From Amycolatopsis eburnea (GTDB lineage Bacteria > Actinomycetota > Actinomycetes > Mycobacteriales > Pseudonocardiaceae), in contig NZ_RSEC01000024.1 of the NCBI RefSeq assembly GCF_003937945.1, positions 124,001-188,000 of the forward strand: a DNA stretch of 64,000 nucleotides, in the 5' to 3' direction. Each line of letters opens with the position of its first letter. Within the stretch, counting starts at the first letter, position 1. The notes under the pieces are model-generated. The model did not search any database. It saw nothing but the letters and a program-made list of their open reading frames with translations, and had not been told where the DNA came from. Positions 18,515 through 28,438 of this stretch are shown here, in pieces. Both the position numbers and the translations under genes were made by a program.

Positions 18515-20023
18515 TCAGACGACGGCGAGCGGCAGCGCCGTCGGGTGGACCGGGGCCGGGAGGTCCGAGGCGCCCGTCAGGTACGTGTCGACCGCGTTGG
18601 CCACCGAACGGCCCTCCGCGATCGCCCACACCACCAGCGACGCGCCGCGGTGGGCGTCGCCGCAGACGAACACGCCCGGGGTTTCCGTCTGCCAGTCCGC
18701 GCCGCACGACAGGGTTCCGCGACGCGTCAGCGACAAGCCGAGGCCGTCCAGCAGCGGCATCTCCTCGACGCCCTCGAAGCCGATCGCCAGCAGGACCAGG
18801 TCGGCGGGCAGGGTCTCGACCTCGTCGGTCACCGGGATGACCTCGCGGCGGCCGGTGGCCGGGTCCTTCTGGACGCGGACCTGCTGCAGCTCGACCGCCG
18901 TCACCTGCCCGGCCTCGTTGCCGACGAAGCGCTTGACCGCCACCGCGAACTTCCGCTCGCCCGCTTCCTCGTGCGCCGGGTAGGTGCGCAGGATGTACGG
19001 CCACGTCGGCCACGGCGAGCGCTCGTCGTCCCTGGTGGACGGTGGCGTCGGGTACTGGTCGAGCTGCGTCACCGAAACCGCGCCCTGGCGGGTGGCCGTG
19101 CCGTAGGAGTCCGCGCCGGTGTCGCCGCCGCCGATGATCACCACGTGCTTGCCGCGGGCGTCGATCGACGGCGGGCCGTCGCCCTCGACGTACTTGTTGG
19201 CCGGCACCAGGTGTTCCATCGCCAGGTGGATGCCCGCCAGCTCGCGCCCGGGAGTCGTCGTGTCGTCGCGGCCGCGCAGGGCGCCCACCGCCAGCACGAC
19301 GGCGTCGTACTGCGCCCGCAGGTCTTCCACCGAGAGGTCGACGCCGACCTCGCAGCCGGTGACGAACCGGGTGCCTTCCTTGCGCAGCTGCGCCAGGCGG
19401 CGGTCGAGGACCTTCTTCTCCATCTTGAACTCGGGGATGCCGTAGCGCAGCAGGCCGCCGAGGCGGTCGTCGCGCTCGAACACCGTGACCTCGTGGCCGG
19501 CGCGGGTCAGCTGCTGGGCGGCGGCCAGGCCCGCGGGACCGGAGCCGACGACCGCGACGCGGCGGCCACTGGACACTTCGGACACCTGCGGCTGGACGTA
19601 GCCCGCTTCCCAGGACTGGTCGGCGATCGTCTGCTCGACGCGCTTGATCGCGACCGGCCCGCCGGACAGCGGCGAGATCGACAGCACGCAGCCCGCCTCG
19701 CACGGCGCCGGGCACAGCTTCCCGGTGAACTCGGGGAAGTTGTTGGTCGCGTGCAGCCGGTCGCTCGCCGCGGCCCAGTCACCGCGGCGGACGAGGTCGT
19801 TCCACTCCGGGATCAGGTTGCCCAGCGGGCAGCCGGAGCCGCCGGAGTGGCAGAACGGGATGCCGCAGTCCATGCACCGCGACGCCTGCTTGCGCACCTT
19901 TTCGTTGCGCTCGCCCGGGTCGACGTCCGCGTAGACCTCGCCCCACGAGTGCAGCCGGTCCTCTTTGGACTTCTTCTTCGGCTCTTCGCGGTCGTACTTC
20001 AGGAAACCGGTCGGGTCAGCCAC
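18515..20023 (-). CDS. gltD: Glutamate synthase (NADPH) small subunit
   Basis: 502 residues. Passes electrons from NADPH through FAD and iron-sulfur clusters to the large subunit. N-terminal cysteine cluster [12 protein letters not shown]...GCPLGN, a second set [13 protein letters not shown]-binding [15 protein letters not shown] and NADPH-binding [15 protein letters not shown] are all present. The start overlaps the end of gltB by 8 nt, so the subunits are translationally coupled; a strong hairpin follows. Full family length. Confidence 0.97.
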   Translation of the reverse strand: MADPTGFLKYDREEPKKKSKEDRLHSWGEVYADVDPGERNEKVRKQASRCMDCGIPFCHSGGSGCPLGNLIPEWNDLVRRGDWAAASDRLHATNNFPEFTGKLCPAPCEAGCVLSISPLSGGPVAIKRVEQTIADQSWEAGYVQPQVSEVSSGRRVAVVGSGPAGLAAAQQLTRAGHEVTVFERDDRLGGLLRYGIPEFKMEKKVLDRRLAQLRKEGTRFVTGCEVGVDLSVEDLRAQYDAVVLAVGALRGRDDTTTPGRELAGIHLAMEHLVPANKYVEGDGPPSIDARGKHVVIIGGGDTGADSYGTATRQGAVSVTQLDQYPTPPSTRDDERSPWPTWPYILRTYPAHEEAGERKFAVAVKRFVGNEAGQVTAVELQQVRVQKDPATGRREVIPVTDEVETLPADLVLLAIGFEGVEEMPLLDGLGLSLTRRGTLSCGADWQTETPGVFVCGDAHRGASLVVWAIAEGRSVANAVDTYLTGASDLPAPVHPTALPLAVV

Positions 20024-23000
20024 GAGCGGCCTCCATGATCGCCTCGTCGACGTCGCGGCCGGCGGCCTTGGCCGCCTTCGCCGCGTCCAGGACCCGCTGG
20101 TAGTCGCGCGGCATCACCTTCGTGAACGCCGCCGAGCGGCGCGGCCAGTCGCCGAGCAGCGAGGCCGCCACCGCGGAGCGGGTGAGATCGTAGTGCTGTT
20201 GCACGGTTTTCTTGAGCCACGCCAGGTCGTCGGCGGTCGGCTTGAGCAGGTCCACCATGTCCTGGTTGACCTTCTTGCGGTCGACGTCGAGCACGAACGC
20301 CATGCCGCCGGACATGCCGGCCGCCAGGTTGCGCCCGGTCGGGCCGAGCACCACCGCGCGGCCGCCGGTCATGTACTCGAAGGCGTGGTCGCCGACGCCC
20401 TCGGCGACGACCGTGGCGCCGGAGTTGCGGACGCAGAAGCGTTCGCCGACCTGGCCGCGCAGGAAGATCTCGCCGGCGGTGGCGCCGTAGGCGATCGTGT
20501 TGCCCGCGATCGTCTGCGCCTCGGCGGCGAAGGTCGCCTCCGGGTCGGGACGGACGACGATCCGCCCGCCGGACAGGCCCTTGCCGACGTAGTCGTTGGC
20601 GTCGCCGACCATGTCGAGGGTGATGCCGCGCGGCAGGAACGCGCCGAGCGACTGGCCCGCCGAACCGGTGAGCTTGACGTTGATGGTGCCCTCGGGCAGG
20701 CCGTCCCCGCCGTAGCGGCGGGTGATCTCCGAGCCGAGCAGCGTGCCGACGGTCCGGTTGACGTTGCGCACCGGCAGTTCGATGTTGACGTGGTGCGCGT
20801 CTTCCAGCGCCGCCTCGGCGAGCTGGATGAGCGTGCGGTCCAGGGCGTGCTCCAAGCCGTGGTCCTGGCCGCGGGTGCGCCGCTTCGCGCCGCCGTACGG
20901 GGTCTCCGACGGCATCTCGAAGATCGGCGCCAGGTCCAAACCGGACGCCTTCCAGTGGTCGACGGCCTCGTCGGTGTTGAGCAGCTCGGCGTGGCCGATG
21001 GCCTCGTCGAGCGTCCGGAAGCCCAGTGCCGCCAGGGTTTCCCGGACTTCTTCGGCGACGAACTTGAAGAAGTTGACGACGTGCTCGACCTGGCCGGTGT
21101 AGCGCTTGCGCAGCTCGGGGCTCTGCGTGGCGACGCCGACCGGGCAGGTGTCGAGGTGGCAGACGCGCATCATGATGCAGCCCGCGACGACGAGGGGGGC
21201 CGTCGCGAAGCCGTACTCCTCGGCGCCGAGCAGTGCCGCGATGACGACGTCCCGCCCGGTCTTCATGGCGCCGTCCACCTGCACGGTGATCCGGTCGCGC
21301 AACCCGTTGAGCAGCAACGTCTGCTGGGTCTCGGCGAGGCCGATCTCCCACGGCGTGCCGGCGTGCTTGAGCGAGTTCATCGGGGACGCGCCGGTGCCGC
21401 CGTCGTGGCCCGAGATGAGCACGACGTCCGCGTGCGCCTTGGACACGCCCGCCGCGACCGTGCCGACGCCCAACGAGGACACCAGCTTCACGTGGATGCG
21501 GGCGTGCTCGTTGGCGTTCTTGAGGTCGTGGATCAGCTGCGCCAGGTCCTCGATGGAGTAGATGTCGTGGTGCGGCGGCGGGGAAATGAGGCCGACGCCC
21601 GGCGTGGAGTGCCGGGTCCGCGCGATCCACGGGTACACCTTGTTCGGCGGCAGCTGGCCACCCTCGCCGGGCTTCGCGCCCTGCGCCATCTTGATCTGGA
21701 TGTCGTCGGCGTTGACCAGGTATTCGCTCGTGACGCCGAAGCGGCCCGACGCGACCTGCTTGATCGCGCTGCGGCGTTCGGGGTCGTAGAGCCGCTCGGG
21801 GTCCTCGCCACCCTCACCGGTGTTGGACCGGCCGCCGATGCGGTTCATCGCGATGGCCAGGGTTTCGTGCGCCTCGGCCGAAATCGAGCCGTAGGACATC
21901 GCGCCGGTGTTGAAGCGCTTGAAGATCGCCTCGGCGGGCTCGACCTCGTCGAGCGGGACCGGCTCGCGGACGCCGTCGCGGAAGGAGAACAGCCCGCGCA
22001 GCGTGCCACCCTCGCGGTAGAGGCGGTGCACCTCGTCGGTGTACTTGCGGTAGACCTCGTCGCGGCCGGTCTTGGACGCGTGCTGCAGCAGGAACACCGT
22101 CTCCGGCGTGAACAGGTGCAGCTCGCCCTCGCGGCGGTAGGCGTACTCGCCGCCGGTGTCGAGTCCACGGTGGACGCGTTCGGTCGGGTTGTCCGGGTAC
22201 GCGCGGCGATGGCGTACGGCGACCTCTTCGGCCAGCACTTCGAGCCCGACGCCGCCGAGCTTCGACGACGTCCCGGTGAAGTACTCGTCGAGCAGGTCCT
22301 GGCTCAGGCCGAGGGATTCGAAGACCTGGGCGGCGGTGTACGCGCCGACCGTCGAGATGCCCATCTTGGACATGATCTTCAGGACGCCCTTGACCAGCGC
22401 CTGCACGTAGTTGCGGACCGCCTTGGCCGGCTCGATGCCGGTGACCGCGCCCTGCCCGATCATGTCCTCGATGGTCTCGAAGGCCAGGTACGGGTTGACC
22501 GCGGCGGCGCCGTAGCCGAGCAGCAGCGCGATGTGGTGCACCTCGCGCGCGTCGCCGGACTCGACGACCAGCGCGACGCGCAGGCGCTCCTTGGTGCGGA
22601 CCAGGTGGTGGTGCACCGCGGAAACCAGCAGCAGCGACGGGATCGGCGCCATCCGGTGGTCGGAGTCGCGGTCGGACAGCACGAGCGTGCGCGCACCGGC
22701 CGCGATCGCCTCGGACGCTTCACGGCGGACGCGCTCGATCGCGCTCGCCAGCGCCTCGGCACCACCATCCACTTCGTACAGTCCGGAAAGGACGCTGCAC
22801 GCGAAGCCCGGGAGGTCGCCGTCGTCGTTGATGTGGATGAGCTTGGCCAGCTCGTCGTTGTCGATGACGGGGTACGGCAGCTTGAGGTGGCGGCAGGACG
22901 CCGGCCCCGGGGCCAGGAGGTTGCGCTCCGGGCCCATGATCCGCGCCATGCAGGTGACCAGCTCTTCGCGGATCGCGTCCAGCGGCGGGTTGGTGACCTG

Positions 23001-24569
23001 GGCGAAGTTCTGCTTGAAGTAGTCGTAGAGCAGCCGGGACCGCTTCGACAGCACCGCGGGCGGCGTGTCCGAGCCCATCGAGCCGATCGGCTCACTGCCC
23101 TTCTCGGCCATCGGCGCGAGCAGGATCTTCAGCTCTTCTTCGGTGTAGCCGAAGGAAAGCTGGCGCCGCAGCACCGAGTCGTGGCTCTGCACGACGTGGT
23201 CGCGGTCGGGCAGCTCGGCGATCTTCAGCAGGCCCGCGTGCAGCCAGGAGTCGTAGGGCAGCTCGCCGGCGAGCGCGGACTTGACCTCTTCGTCGTCGAC
23301 GATCCGGCCGGCTTCGGTGTCCACGAGGAACATCCGGCCGGGCTTGAGCCGCCCCTTGGCCACAACGTCCTTCGGGGCGACGTCCAGCACGCCGGCCTCG
23401 CTGGCGAGCACGACGCGGTCGTCGGCCGTGCGCCACCAGCGCGCCGGGCGCAGGCCGTTGCGGTCCAGGACCGCGCCGACCAGGGTGCCGTCGGTGAAGG
23501 TGACGCAGGCCGGGCCGTCCCACGGCTCCATCAGGCTCGCGTGGAACTGGTAGAATGCGCGCCGCTCGGGCTTCATCGTGGCGTGGTTTTCCCACGCCTC
23601 CGGGATCATCATGAGCACGGCGTGCGGCAGCGACCGGCCGCCGAGGTGCAGCAGCTCGAGGACCTCGTCGAACGACGCCGAGTCCGACGCGTCCGGCGAG
23701 CAGATCGGGAACAGCCGCGAGAGGTCGCCGTCGATGAGCTCGGACTCCAGCAGCGCCTCGCGCGCCCGCATGCGGTTGCGGTTGCCGCGGATGGTGTTGA
23801 TCTCGCCGTTGTGGGCCACGAACCGGAACGGGTGCGCCAGCGGCCACGACGGGAAGGTGTTGGTGGAGAAGCGGGAGTGCACCAGCGCGATGGCGCTTTC
23901 CAGGCGCTCGTCGCGAAGGTCGCCGAAGAACGCCGGCAGCTGCTCCGGCGTCACCATGCCCTTGTAGACGATCGTCCGCGAGGACAGCGACGGGAAATAC
24001 GTGCCGCAGCCGGAGTTCGCGCTTTCGTGCTCGACGCGCTTGCGCAGGCAGAAGGCGAGCCGGTCCAGCTCCAGGCCGGCTTTTCCGTCCGCCGCCACGA
24101 AGAGCATGGCGAAGTGCGGCATGACCGAGCGCGCGGTCGGGCCGATGTCGGCGCGGTCGGCGTCGACCGGCACCTCGCGCCAGCCGAGGACCTCGAGGCC
24201 TTCTTCGACGGCGATGCGTTCGGCCAGCTCGACGGCCTTGCGGCGCTGCTCGGCGTCTTCGGGGAGGAACGCGATGCCGGCGGCGTAGGCGTGGTGACCG
24301 TGTTCGTCGGGTTCGGGAAGCGTGAAGCCGGCTTCCGCGCGCAGCAGCTTGTCGGGCAGCTGCAGCAGGATGCCGGCGCCGTCGCCGCTGGTGGGTTCGG
24401 CACCGGCGGCGCCGCGGTGGTCGAGGTTGGTCAGCGCGGCGAGGCCGTCGGTGACGATGCCGTGGGAACGGCGCCCGCGGATGTCGGCCACCATGGCCAC
24501 ACCGCAGGAGTCCTGTTCGGTCTCCGGATCGTAGAGACCCTGCTTGCCGGGAATGGCGGAGAAGATCAT
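20016..24569 (-). CDS. gltB: Glutamate synthase large subunit
   Basis: 1517 residues. Transfers the amide nitrogen of glutamine to 2-oxoglutarate. The N-terminal class II amidotransferase nucleophile is Cys22 ([12 protein letters not shown]), so a 21-residue propeptide must be removed. The FMN-binding synthase domain contains [10 protein letters not shown] and KPGEGGQLP, and the 3Fe-4S ligands are in [15 protein letters not shown]. The C-terminal beta-helix ([28 protein letters not shown]) is complete. Preceded by an unusually long upstream region (24570-24880) with a possible promoter at 24780-24806 and a GlnR-like site, consistent with nitrogen control. Confidence 0.97.
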   Translation of the reverse strand: MIFSAIPGKQGLYDPETEQDSCGVAMVADIRGRRSHGIVTDGLAALTNLDHRGAAGAEPTSGDGAGILLQLPDKLLRAEAGFTLPEPDEHGHHAYAAGIAFLPEDAEQRRKAVELAERIAVEEGLEVLGWREVPVDADRADIGPTARSVMPHFAMLFVAADGKAGLELDRLAFCLRKRVEHESANSGCGTYFPSLSSRTIVYKGMVTPEQLPAFFGDLRDERLESAIALVHSRFSTNTFPSWPLAHPFRFVAHNGEINTIRGNRNRMRAREALLESELIDGDLSRLFPICSPDASDSASFDEVLELLHLGGRSLPHAVLMMIPEAWENHATMKPERRAFYQFHASLMEPWDGPACVTFTDGTLVGAVLDRNGLRPARWWRTADDRVVLASEAGVLDVAPKDVVAKGRLKPGRMFLVDTEAGRIVDDEEVKSALAGELPYDSWLHAGLLKIAELPDRDHVVQSHDSVLRRQLSFGYTEEELKILLAPMAEKGSEPIGSMGSDTPPAVLSKRSRLLYDYFKQNFAQVTNPPLDAIREELVTCMARIMGPERNLLAPGPASCRHLKLPYPVIDNDELAKLIHINDDGDLPGFACSVLSGLYEVDGGAEALASAIERVRREASEAIAAGARTLVLSDRDSDHRMAPIPSLLLVSAVHHHLVRTKERLRVALVVESGDAREVHHIALLLGYGAAAVNPYLAFETIEDMIGQGAVTGIEPAKAVRNYVQALVKGVLKIMSKMGISTVGAYTAAQVFESLGLSQDLLDEYFTGTSSKLGGVGLEVLAEEVAVRHRRAYPDNPTERVHRGLDTGGEYAYRREGELHLFTPETVFLLQHASKTGRDEVYRKYTDEVHRLYREGGTLRGLFSFRDGVREPVPLDEVEPAEAIFKRFNTGAMSYGSISAEAHETLAIAMNRIGGRSNTGEGGEDPERLYDPERRSAIKQVASGRFGVTSEYLVNADDIQIKMAQGAKPGEGGQLPPNKVYPWIARTRHSTPGVGLISPPPHHDIYSIEDLAQLIHDLKNANEHARIHVKLVSSLGVGTVAAGVSKAHADVVLISGHDGGTGASPMNSLKHAGTPWEIGLAETQQTLLLNGLRDRITVQVDGAMKTGRDVVIAALLGAEEYGFATAPLVVAGCIMMRVCHLDTCPVGVATQSPELRKRYTGQVEHVVNFFKFVAEEVRETLAALGFRTLDEAIGHAELLNTDEAVDHWKASGLDLAPIFEMPSETPYGGAKRRTRGQDHGLEHALDRTLIQLAEAALEDAHHVNIELPVRNVNRTVGTLLGSEITRRYGGDGLPEGTINVKLTGSAGQSLGAFLPRGITLDMVGDANDYVGKGLSGGRIVVRPDPEATFAAEAQTIAGNTIAYGATAGEIFLRGQVGERFCVRNSGATVVAEGVGDHAFEYMTGGRAVVLGPTGRNLAAGMSGGMAFVLDVDRKKVNQDMVDLLKPTADDLAWLKKTVQQHYDLTRSAVAASLLGDWPRRSAAFTKVMPRDYQRVLDAAKAAKAAGRDVDEAIMEAARG

Positions 24570-24659
24570 GAAGGGACCTCCTTCGTCGTCTTGTCGTGCG
24601 GGGCCGGGCTACCGGCCGGGTGCGCACGGGACGACGATGGCCCGCTTGTTAGCGCGACT

Positions 24660-24675
24660 TTAACACCTGGGAAAC
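24660..24675. promoter_or_regulatory. Possible GlnR box upstream of gltB
   Basis: TTAAC-acctgg-GAAAC fits the actinobacterial GlnR pattern gTnAC-n6-GaAAc at 11-bp spacing, 91 nt before the gltB start. Only one clear a/b pair is seen, and its position relative to the promoter is unusual, so this is tentative. Confidence 0.35.
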
Positions 24676-24779
24676 ACGTCAGCATCAATTCAGAGCGCCC
24701 CGGACCGCGGCGGACGGTAACGATCTGGCTGCGTGGAACGACGTAGTTCCTGATGGGTTCCCGGTAGTTCGCGGCGCTA

Positions 24780-24806
24780 AGTATACGTCCTGGAAACTCC
24801 GGTCAA
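24780..24806 (-). promoter_or_regulatory. Candidate gltB promoter
   Basis: Minus strand TTGACC (24806-24801) and TATACT (24785-24780) separated by 15 bp. Would give a leader of about 200 nt before gltB. The spacer is short; TATACT is otherwise the best -10 in the region. A nearby inverted repeat GGAAC-n6-GTTCC (24735-24750) lies within the leader. Confidence 0.4.
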
Positions 24807-24857
24807 GCCTAACGTGACCAGCCCGACCCGGCACGCCGGCGCTGTGTCCGCCGTCAC

Positions 24858-24873
24858 TAGAACGTGTTACATT
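24858..24873 (+). promoter_or_regulatory. KstR-like operator over a leaderless -10
   Basis: TAGAACGTGTTACA (24858-24871) fits the KstR consensus TNNAACNNGTTNNA at every fixed base. It overlaps TACATT (24868-24873), a -10 placed 7 nt before the SDR start codon, so a bound repressor would block polymerase. Confidence 0.6.
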
Positions 24874-24880
24874 TCGCGCC

Positions 24881-25669
24881 ATGATCCTCGACCGGTTCAA
24901 GCTCACCGACCAGGTCGCGGTGGTCACCGGCGCGGGCCGCGGCATCGGGGCGGCCACCGCGGTGGCCCTCGCCGAAGCGGGCGCCGACGTGGTCATCGCC
25001 TCACGCACCGCCGCCCAGCTCGACGAAGTCGCCGCACGCGTCTCGGCGGCCGGCCGCCGCGCGGTGACCGTCCCCGGCGACCTCTCCGCCCCGGACGCCG
25101 CTGCCGAGCTGGCCGCGACGGCGGTCGCCGAGTTCGGGCGCCTCGACCTGGTGGTCAACAACGTCGGCGGCACCTACCCGCGTCCCCTGCTGGAGACCAC
25201 GGCGGAGTTCCTGGAGGAAGCGTTCCGCTTCAACGTGGCGACCGCGCACGCGCTGACCGCGGCGGCGGCCCCCGCCCTGCTGGAGACCGGCGGCTCGGTC
25301 GTCAACATCTCGTCGGTGATGGGCCGGGTCTCGGGCCGCGGCTTCGCGGCGTACGGGACGGCGAAGGCGGCCCTGGCCCACTACACCCGCCTGGCGGCCG
25401 CCGACCTGGCCCCGAAGGTCCGGGTGAACGCGATCTCGGTGGGCTCGGTGGCGACGTCCGCCTTGGAGGTCGTGGTGGGGAACCCGGAGCTGAAGGCCAA
25501 GATGGAGTCGGCGACCCCGCTGCACCGGATCGGCGAGGCGGAGGACATCGCGGCGACCGTGGTGTTCCTGGCCTCGCGCGCCGGCGGCTACGTCACCGGC
25601 AAGATCCTCGAGGTCGACGGCGGGTTGCAGGCCCCCAACCTGGAGCTGGGCCTGCCCGACCTCGGCTGA
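24881..25669 (+). CDS. SDR family oxidoreductase, probably in the KstR (steroid) regulon
   Basis: 262 residues, classical short-chain dehydrogenase. Cofactor motif TGAGRGIG near residue 18, NNVG near 91, catalytic serine in ISSVMG, Tyr158 and Lys162 in YGTAK. The basic residue after the second strand (VVIASRT) suggests NADP(H) as much as NAD. The KstR-type operator on its promoter suggests a role in sterol or related lipid breakdown; no other steroid gene is next to it. Substrate not determined. Confidence 0.85.
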   Translation: MILDRFKLTDQVAVVTGAGRGIGAATAVALAEAGADVVIASRTAAQLDEVAARVSAAGRRAVTVPGDLSAPDAAAELAATAVAEFGRLDLVVNNVGGTYPRPLLETTAEFLEEAFRFNVATAHALTAAAAPALLETGGSVVNISSVMGRVSGRGFAAYGTAKAALAHYTRLAAADLAPKVRVNAISVGSVATSALEVVVGNPELKAKMESATPLHRIGEAEDIAATVVFLASRAGGYVTGKILEVDGGLQAPNLELGLPDLG

Positions 25670-25686
25670 CTACCCGGCCTGCTCGT

Positions 25687-25752
25687 TTCTTGACTTCCGA
25701 TCAAGAGACTTCTAGCCTTCGCGTCCACCGGCTCTTGATTGCAAGTCAAGAG
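25687..25752 (+). promoter_or_regulatory. Promoter with paired TetR-type operators
   Basis: TTGACT (25690-25695), 17-bp spacer and TAGCCT (25713-25718) form a good promoter for the hydrolase at 25774. It is flanked by two matching palindromes: 25687-25707 (TCTTGA-n7-TCAAGA) over the -35, and 25732-25752 (CTCTTGA-n7-TCAAGAG, perfect 7-bp arms) just after the start site. The two share about 18 of 20 positions in opposite orientation. Confidence 0.7.
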
Positions 25753-25773
25753 GGGCTCACTCGAGGCAGGGCG

Positions 25774-26853
25774 ATGGAAACTTCGGTGCGGCGGGACGTG
25801 TGGTTCGAGTCCGGGGGCGTGCGGTGCGCGGCGTGGCTGTACACGCCGGCGGCGGAAGGCGGGCCCCGGCCGTTGGTGATCATGGCGCACGGGCTGGGAG
25901 CGGTCCGGGAGTGGCGGCTGGACGCGTTCGCGCAGCGGTTCGCCGCCCAGGGGTGGGTGGTGCTGGTGTTCGACTACCGCTACCTGGGGGCCAGCGAAGG
26001 ATCTCCGCGGCAGTTGCTCGACATCGGCGATCAGCTCGACGACTGGCGGGCGGCGCTGGCCTACGGCCGGTCCCTGCCGGAGGTCGACCCCGAGCGGATC
26101 GCGGTGTGGGGCACCTCGTTCGGCGGCGGGCACGTTCTGCGCATCGCGAGCGAGGACCACGAGCTGGCCGCGGTGGTGGCCCAGTGCCCGTTCACCGACG
26201 GCCCGGCGTCGCTGCTCTCCCGGTTCCGGGCCGGCCCGGTGAGCGTGCTCGGGCTCGTGCTCGCCGCCGTGCTCGATGTCGCCGGGTCGGTGTTCGGGGC
26301 GAAGCCGGTGCTGGCTCCGGTGGTCGGGGTGTGGTGGATGCCCGCCTTCCTGGTGTCACCGACCGCGATCGCCGCGGCGTCCAAGCTGATCCCGGCGGGG
26401 TCCCGGCTCTCGGCGCGCACCGCCGGGGTCCTCACCCGGATCCCGGCCGTGGGCAAGGGATTGTCGGCGACCGTCGAGACGGGCGGGCCGCCGTTCCGCC
26501 CCGGCGACACCGCTGTCGGCCGCGACACGATCTGGGGTGTCATGGCGGGCCCGGACGGGGGCGGCGACAGCGCCAACGCGATCGCGGCCCGGCTCGCGGT
26601 GCGGTTGCCGCTGTACCGGCCGGGCAAGGACATGCGCAAGATCGCCGCGGCGACCCTGGTGTGCGTGTGCGACGACGACCGCGCCGCGCCCGCGCGCACC
26701 ACGGCCCGCCTTGCGGCCGGGTACGACCACGTCCAGGTCAACCACTACGACGGTGACCACTTCGACATCTACGTCGGCGACCTGTTCGAGCGTGCCGTCG
26801 CGGACCAGATCCGGTTCCTCGCGGCGCGGTTCACGGCCGCGGCGGACCGGTAG
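25774..26853 (+). CDS. Alpha/beta hydrolase (dienelactone hydrolase/acetyl xylan esterase-like)
   Basis: 359 residues. Oxyanion segment MAHGLGAVREW, nucleophile elbow GTSFGGG, and late acid/His candidates (CDDDRAAP; YDGDHFDIY) match the alpha/beta hydrolase triad. A hydrophobic, Val/Ala-rich insert (about 145-200) covers the active site and may be a lipid-binding lid. The gene is preceded by a promoter with two TetR-type operators, and its 3' end overlaps the convergent tetR by 23 nt, so it is probably induced by a small molecule it then hydrolyses. Substrate unknown. Confidence 0.85.
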   Translation: METSVRRDVWFESGGVRCAAWLYTPAAEGGPRPLVIMAHGLGAVREWRLDAFAQRFAAQGWVVLVFDYRYLGASEGSPRQLLDIGDQLDDWRAALAYGRSLPEVDPERIAVWGTSFGGGHVLRIASEDHELAAVVAQCPFTDGPASLLSRFRAGPVSVLGLVLAAVLDVAGSVFGAKPVLAPVVGVWWMPAFLVSPTAIAAASKLIPAGSRLSARTAGVLTRIPAVGKGLSATVETGGPPFRPGDTAVGRDTIWGVMAGPDGGGDSANAIAARLAVRLPLYRPGKDMRKIAAATLVCVCDDDRAAPARTTARLAAGYDHVQVNHYDGDHFDIYVGDLFERAVADQIRFLAARFTAAADR

Positions 26854-27409
26854 CCGGCACGGCGGCGATGCCGCGGGCACTGCGCACCAACGTCTCGACG
26901 ACGGCGCGATCGCCCGCGGCGTCGCCCGCGTGGGTCAGCATCCCTTCGACGACGAACACCCCGATCCGGGTCATCGCGTCCCGCTCGGTCTCCGGCACGC
27001 CCAACGCGGCCAGGTGCCACCGCAGGATCGCCTCCACCTGCGCGTGGAAGCCGTCGTGCCACACCCGCAGGGACTCCGATGCCGCGACCCTGGCGTGCAC
27101 CGTCGTGATCAGCCGGTCGACCCGCCGCAGCTCGGTGACCGCCCACAGCAGCTGCTCGACCGGCGAGCCGGCCGAGCGTTCCGCCACGCCGGCCAGGAAC
27201 CGCGCGAACAGCGCGTCCAGAACGGCGACCAGTACCTCGTCCTTGTCCTTGAAGTACCAGTAGACGGTGTTGGAGGTGACCCCCGCCTCGCGCCCGATCC
27301 GCGCCACCGTCGTGGGGTCGTAGCCTTCCTCCACGAACAACCGGGTGGCCGCGGCGACGATCTCACCGCGCTTCTCTTCCCGGTCCTGCGGGCGTCGGTT
27401 GCGCGGCAT
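26831..27409 (-). CDS. TetR family transcriptional regulator
   Basis: 192 residues. N-terminal helix-turn-helix: IVAAATRLFVEEGYDPTTVARIGREAGVTSNTVYWYFKDKDEVL. The C-terminal ligand domain is not recognised. ATG lies 3 nt after the lgt stop, with GAGGG before it, so it is probably transcribed with lgt. Likely represses the convergent hydrolase gene through the paired operators at 25687-25752; this pairing is inferred from proximity only. Confidence 0.88.
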   Translation of the reverse strand: MPRNRRPQDREEKRGEIVAAATRLFVEEGYDPTTVARIGREAGVTSNTVYWYFKDKDEVLVAVLDALFARFLAGVAERSAGSPVEQLLWAVTELRRVDRLITTVHARVAASESLRVWHDGFHAQVEAILRWHLAALGVPETERDAMTRIGVFVVEGMLTHAGDAAGDRAVVETLVRSARGIAAVPATGPPRP

Positions 27410-27412
27410 CCC

Positions 27413-28423
27413 TCAGCTGTCGCCGGTCTTCTTCGGTTCCTCGGCCGGTGCGTCCTCCGAGGCGGGCTTCTCCGGGGCGTCGGCCGCCACCTTCGCGTGT
27501 TCCGGCTCCTCCTCGGCGGTCACCGGGGTCTCGTCCGGGCCCGGCGCGTCCTTGCTCACCAGCGTCTCCGGCAGCTCCCGCGGCCCCCGCTTCCCGGCCA
27601 GCACGAAGTACACCACCGCCGCGACGAACAGCAGGATCGACGTCCACACGTTCACCCGCAGGCCGAGGATGTGGTTCGCGGTGTCGGTCCGCATCATCTC
27701 GATCCAGCCGCGGCCGACGGTGTAGCCCGCGACGTACAGCGCGAACGCCCGCCCGTGGCCCAGCTTGAACTTGCGGTCCGCCCAGACGACCAGCAGCGCG
27801 ACCAGCAGGTTCCAGATCAGCTCGTACAGGAACGTCGGGTGCACCGGGCTCTCCGGCAGCGGGATGTGCCCCGTCGCGACGCCGTTGAGCAGGTTGTCCG
27901 GGTCCTCCGGGTTGAAGCGCTGGTAGACCTCCAGGCCCCACGGCAGGTCGGTGTGCGCGCCGTAGAGCTCCTGGTTGAAGTAGTTGCCGATGCGGCCGAT
28001 GGCCTGCGCGACGACGATGCCCGGGGCGATCGCGTCCGCCATCGCCGGCAGCGGGATGCCCTTGCGGCGGCAGGCGATGAGCGCGCCGACCGCGCCGAGG
28101 GCGATGGCGCCCCAGATGCCGAGGCCGCCGTCCCAGATCGCGAACGCGTTCCAGGGGTTCTTGCCCTCGGTGAAGTACAGCTCGGGGTCGGTGATCACGT
28201 GGTACAACCGGCCGCCGACCAGGCCGAACGGCACCGCGAACACCGCGACGTCGATCACCGTGCCCTTGGTGCCGCCACGGGCCGCCCAGCGCCGCTCGCC
28301 CCACCAGATCGCCACGATGATGCCGGCGATGATGCACAGGGCGTACGCGCGGAGCGGGATCGGTCCCAGGTGCCAGACCCCCCGGTCGGGACTGGGGATC
28401 GTCGCGAGGTAGGCGCTCATCAC
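27413..28423 (-). CDS. lgt: Prolipoprotein diacylglyceryl transferase
   Basis: 336 residues, seven membrane segments. Adds diacylglycerol from phosphatidylglycerol to the lipobox cysteine of prelipoproteins. The Lgt signature GRIGNYFNQELYG and the upstream GGRLYH and WDGGLGIWG blocks are present. A charged Ala/Glu/Lys-rich tail of about 60 residues follows the last helix, as in many actinobacterial Lgt. GTG at 28423 is chosen because TACGGT (28435-28430) lies 6 nt upstream; ATG at 28420 is the alternative. In this lineage lgt usually follows trpA; here about 5 kb of other genes intervene. Confidence 0.96.
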   Translation of the reverse strand: MMSAYLATIPSPDRGVWHLGPIPLRAYALCIIAGIIVAIWWGERRWAARGGTKGTVIDVAVFAVPFGLVGGRLYHVITDPELYFTEGKNPWNAFAIWDGGLGIWGAIALGAVGALIACRRKGIPLPAMADAIAPGIVVAQAIGRIGNYFNQELYGAHTDLPWGLEVYQRFNPEDPDNLLNGVATGHIPLPESPVHPTFLYELIWNLLVALLVVWADRKFKLGHGRAFALYVAGYTVGRGWIEMMRTDTANHILGLRVNVWTSILLFVAAVVYFVLAGKRGPRELPETLVSKDAPGPDETPVTAEEEPEHAKVAADAPEKPASEDAPAEEPKKTGDS

Positions 28424-28429
28424 GCGGCC

Positions 28430-28435
28430 ACCGTA
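28430..28435 (-). promoter_or_regulatory. -10 element of lgt
   Basis: TACGGT on the minus strand, 6 nt before the GTG at 28423: a leaderless promoter inside the 15-nt gap and 3' end region of the upstream M20 gene. Confidence 0.45.
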
Positions 28436-28438
28436 GCG

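Noticed and set aside
19965..24746. A plus-strand open frame of nearly 1,600 codons opposite gltB.
   Set aside because: It is the antisense shadow of gltB in GC-rich DNA: Arg/Val/Gly/Asp/His-rich, no domain, and it covers the gltB/gltD junction without respect for it.
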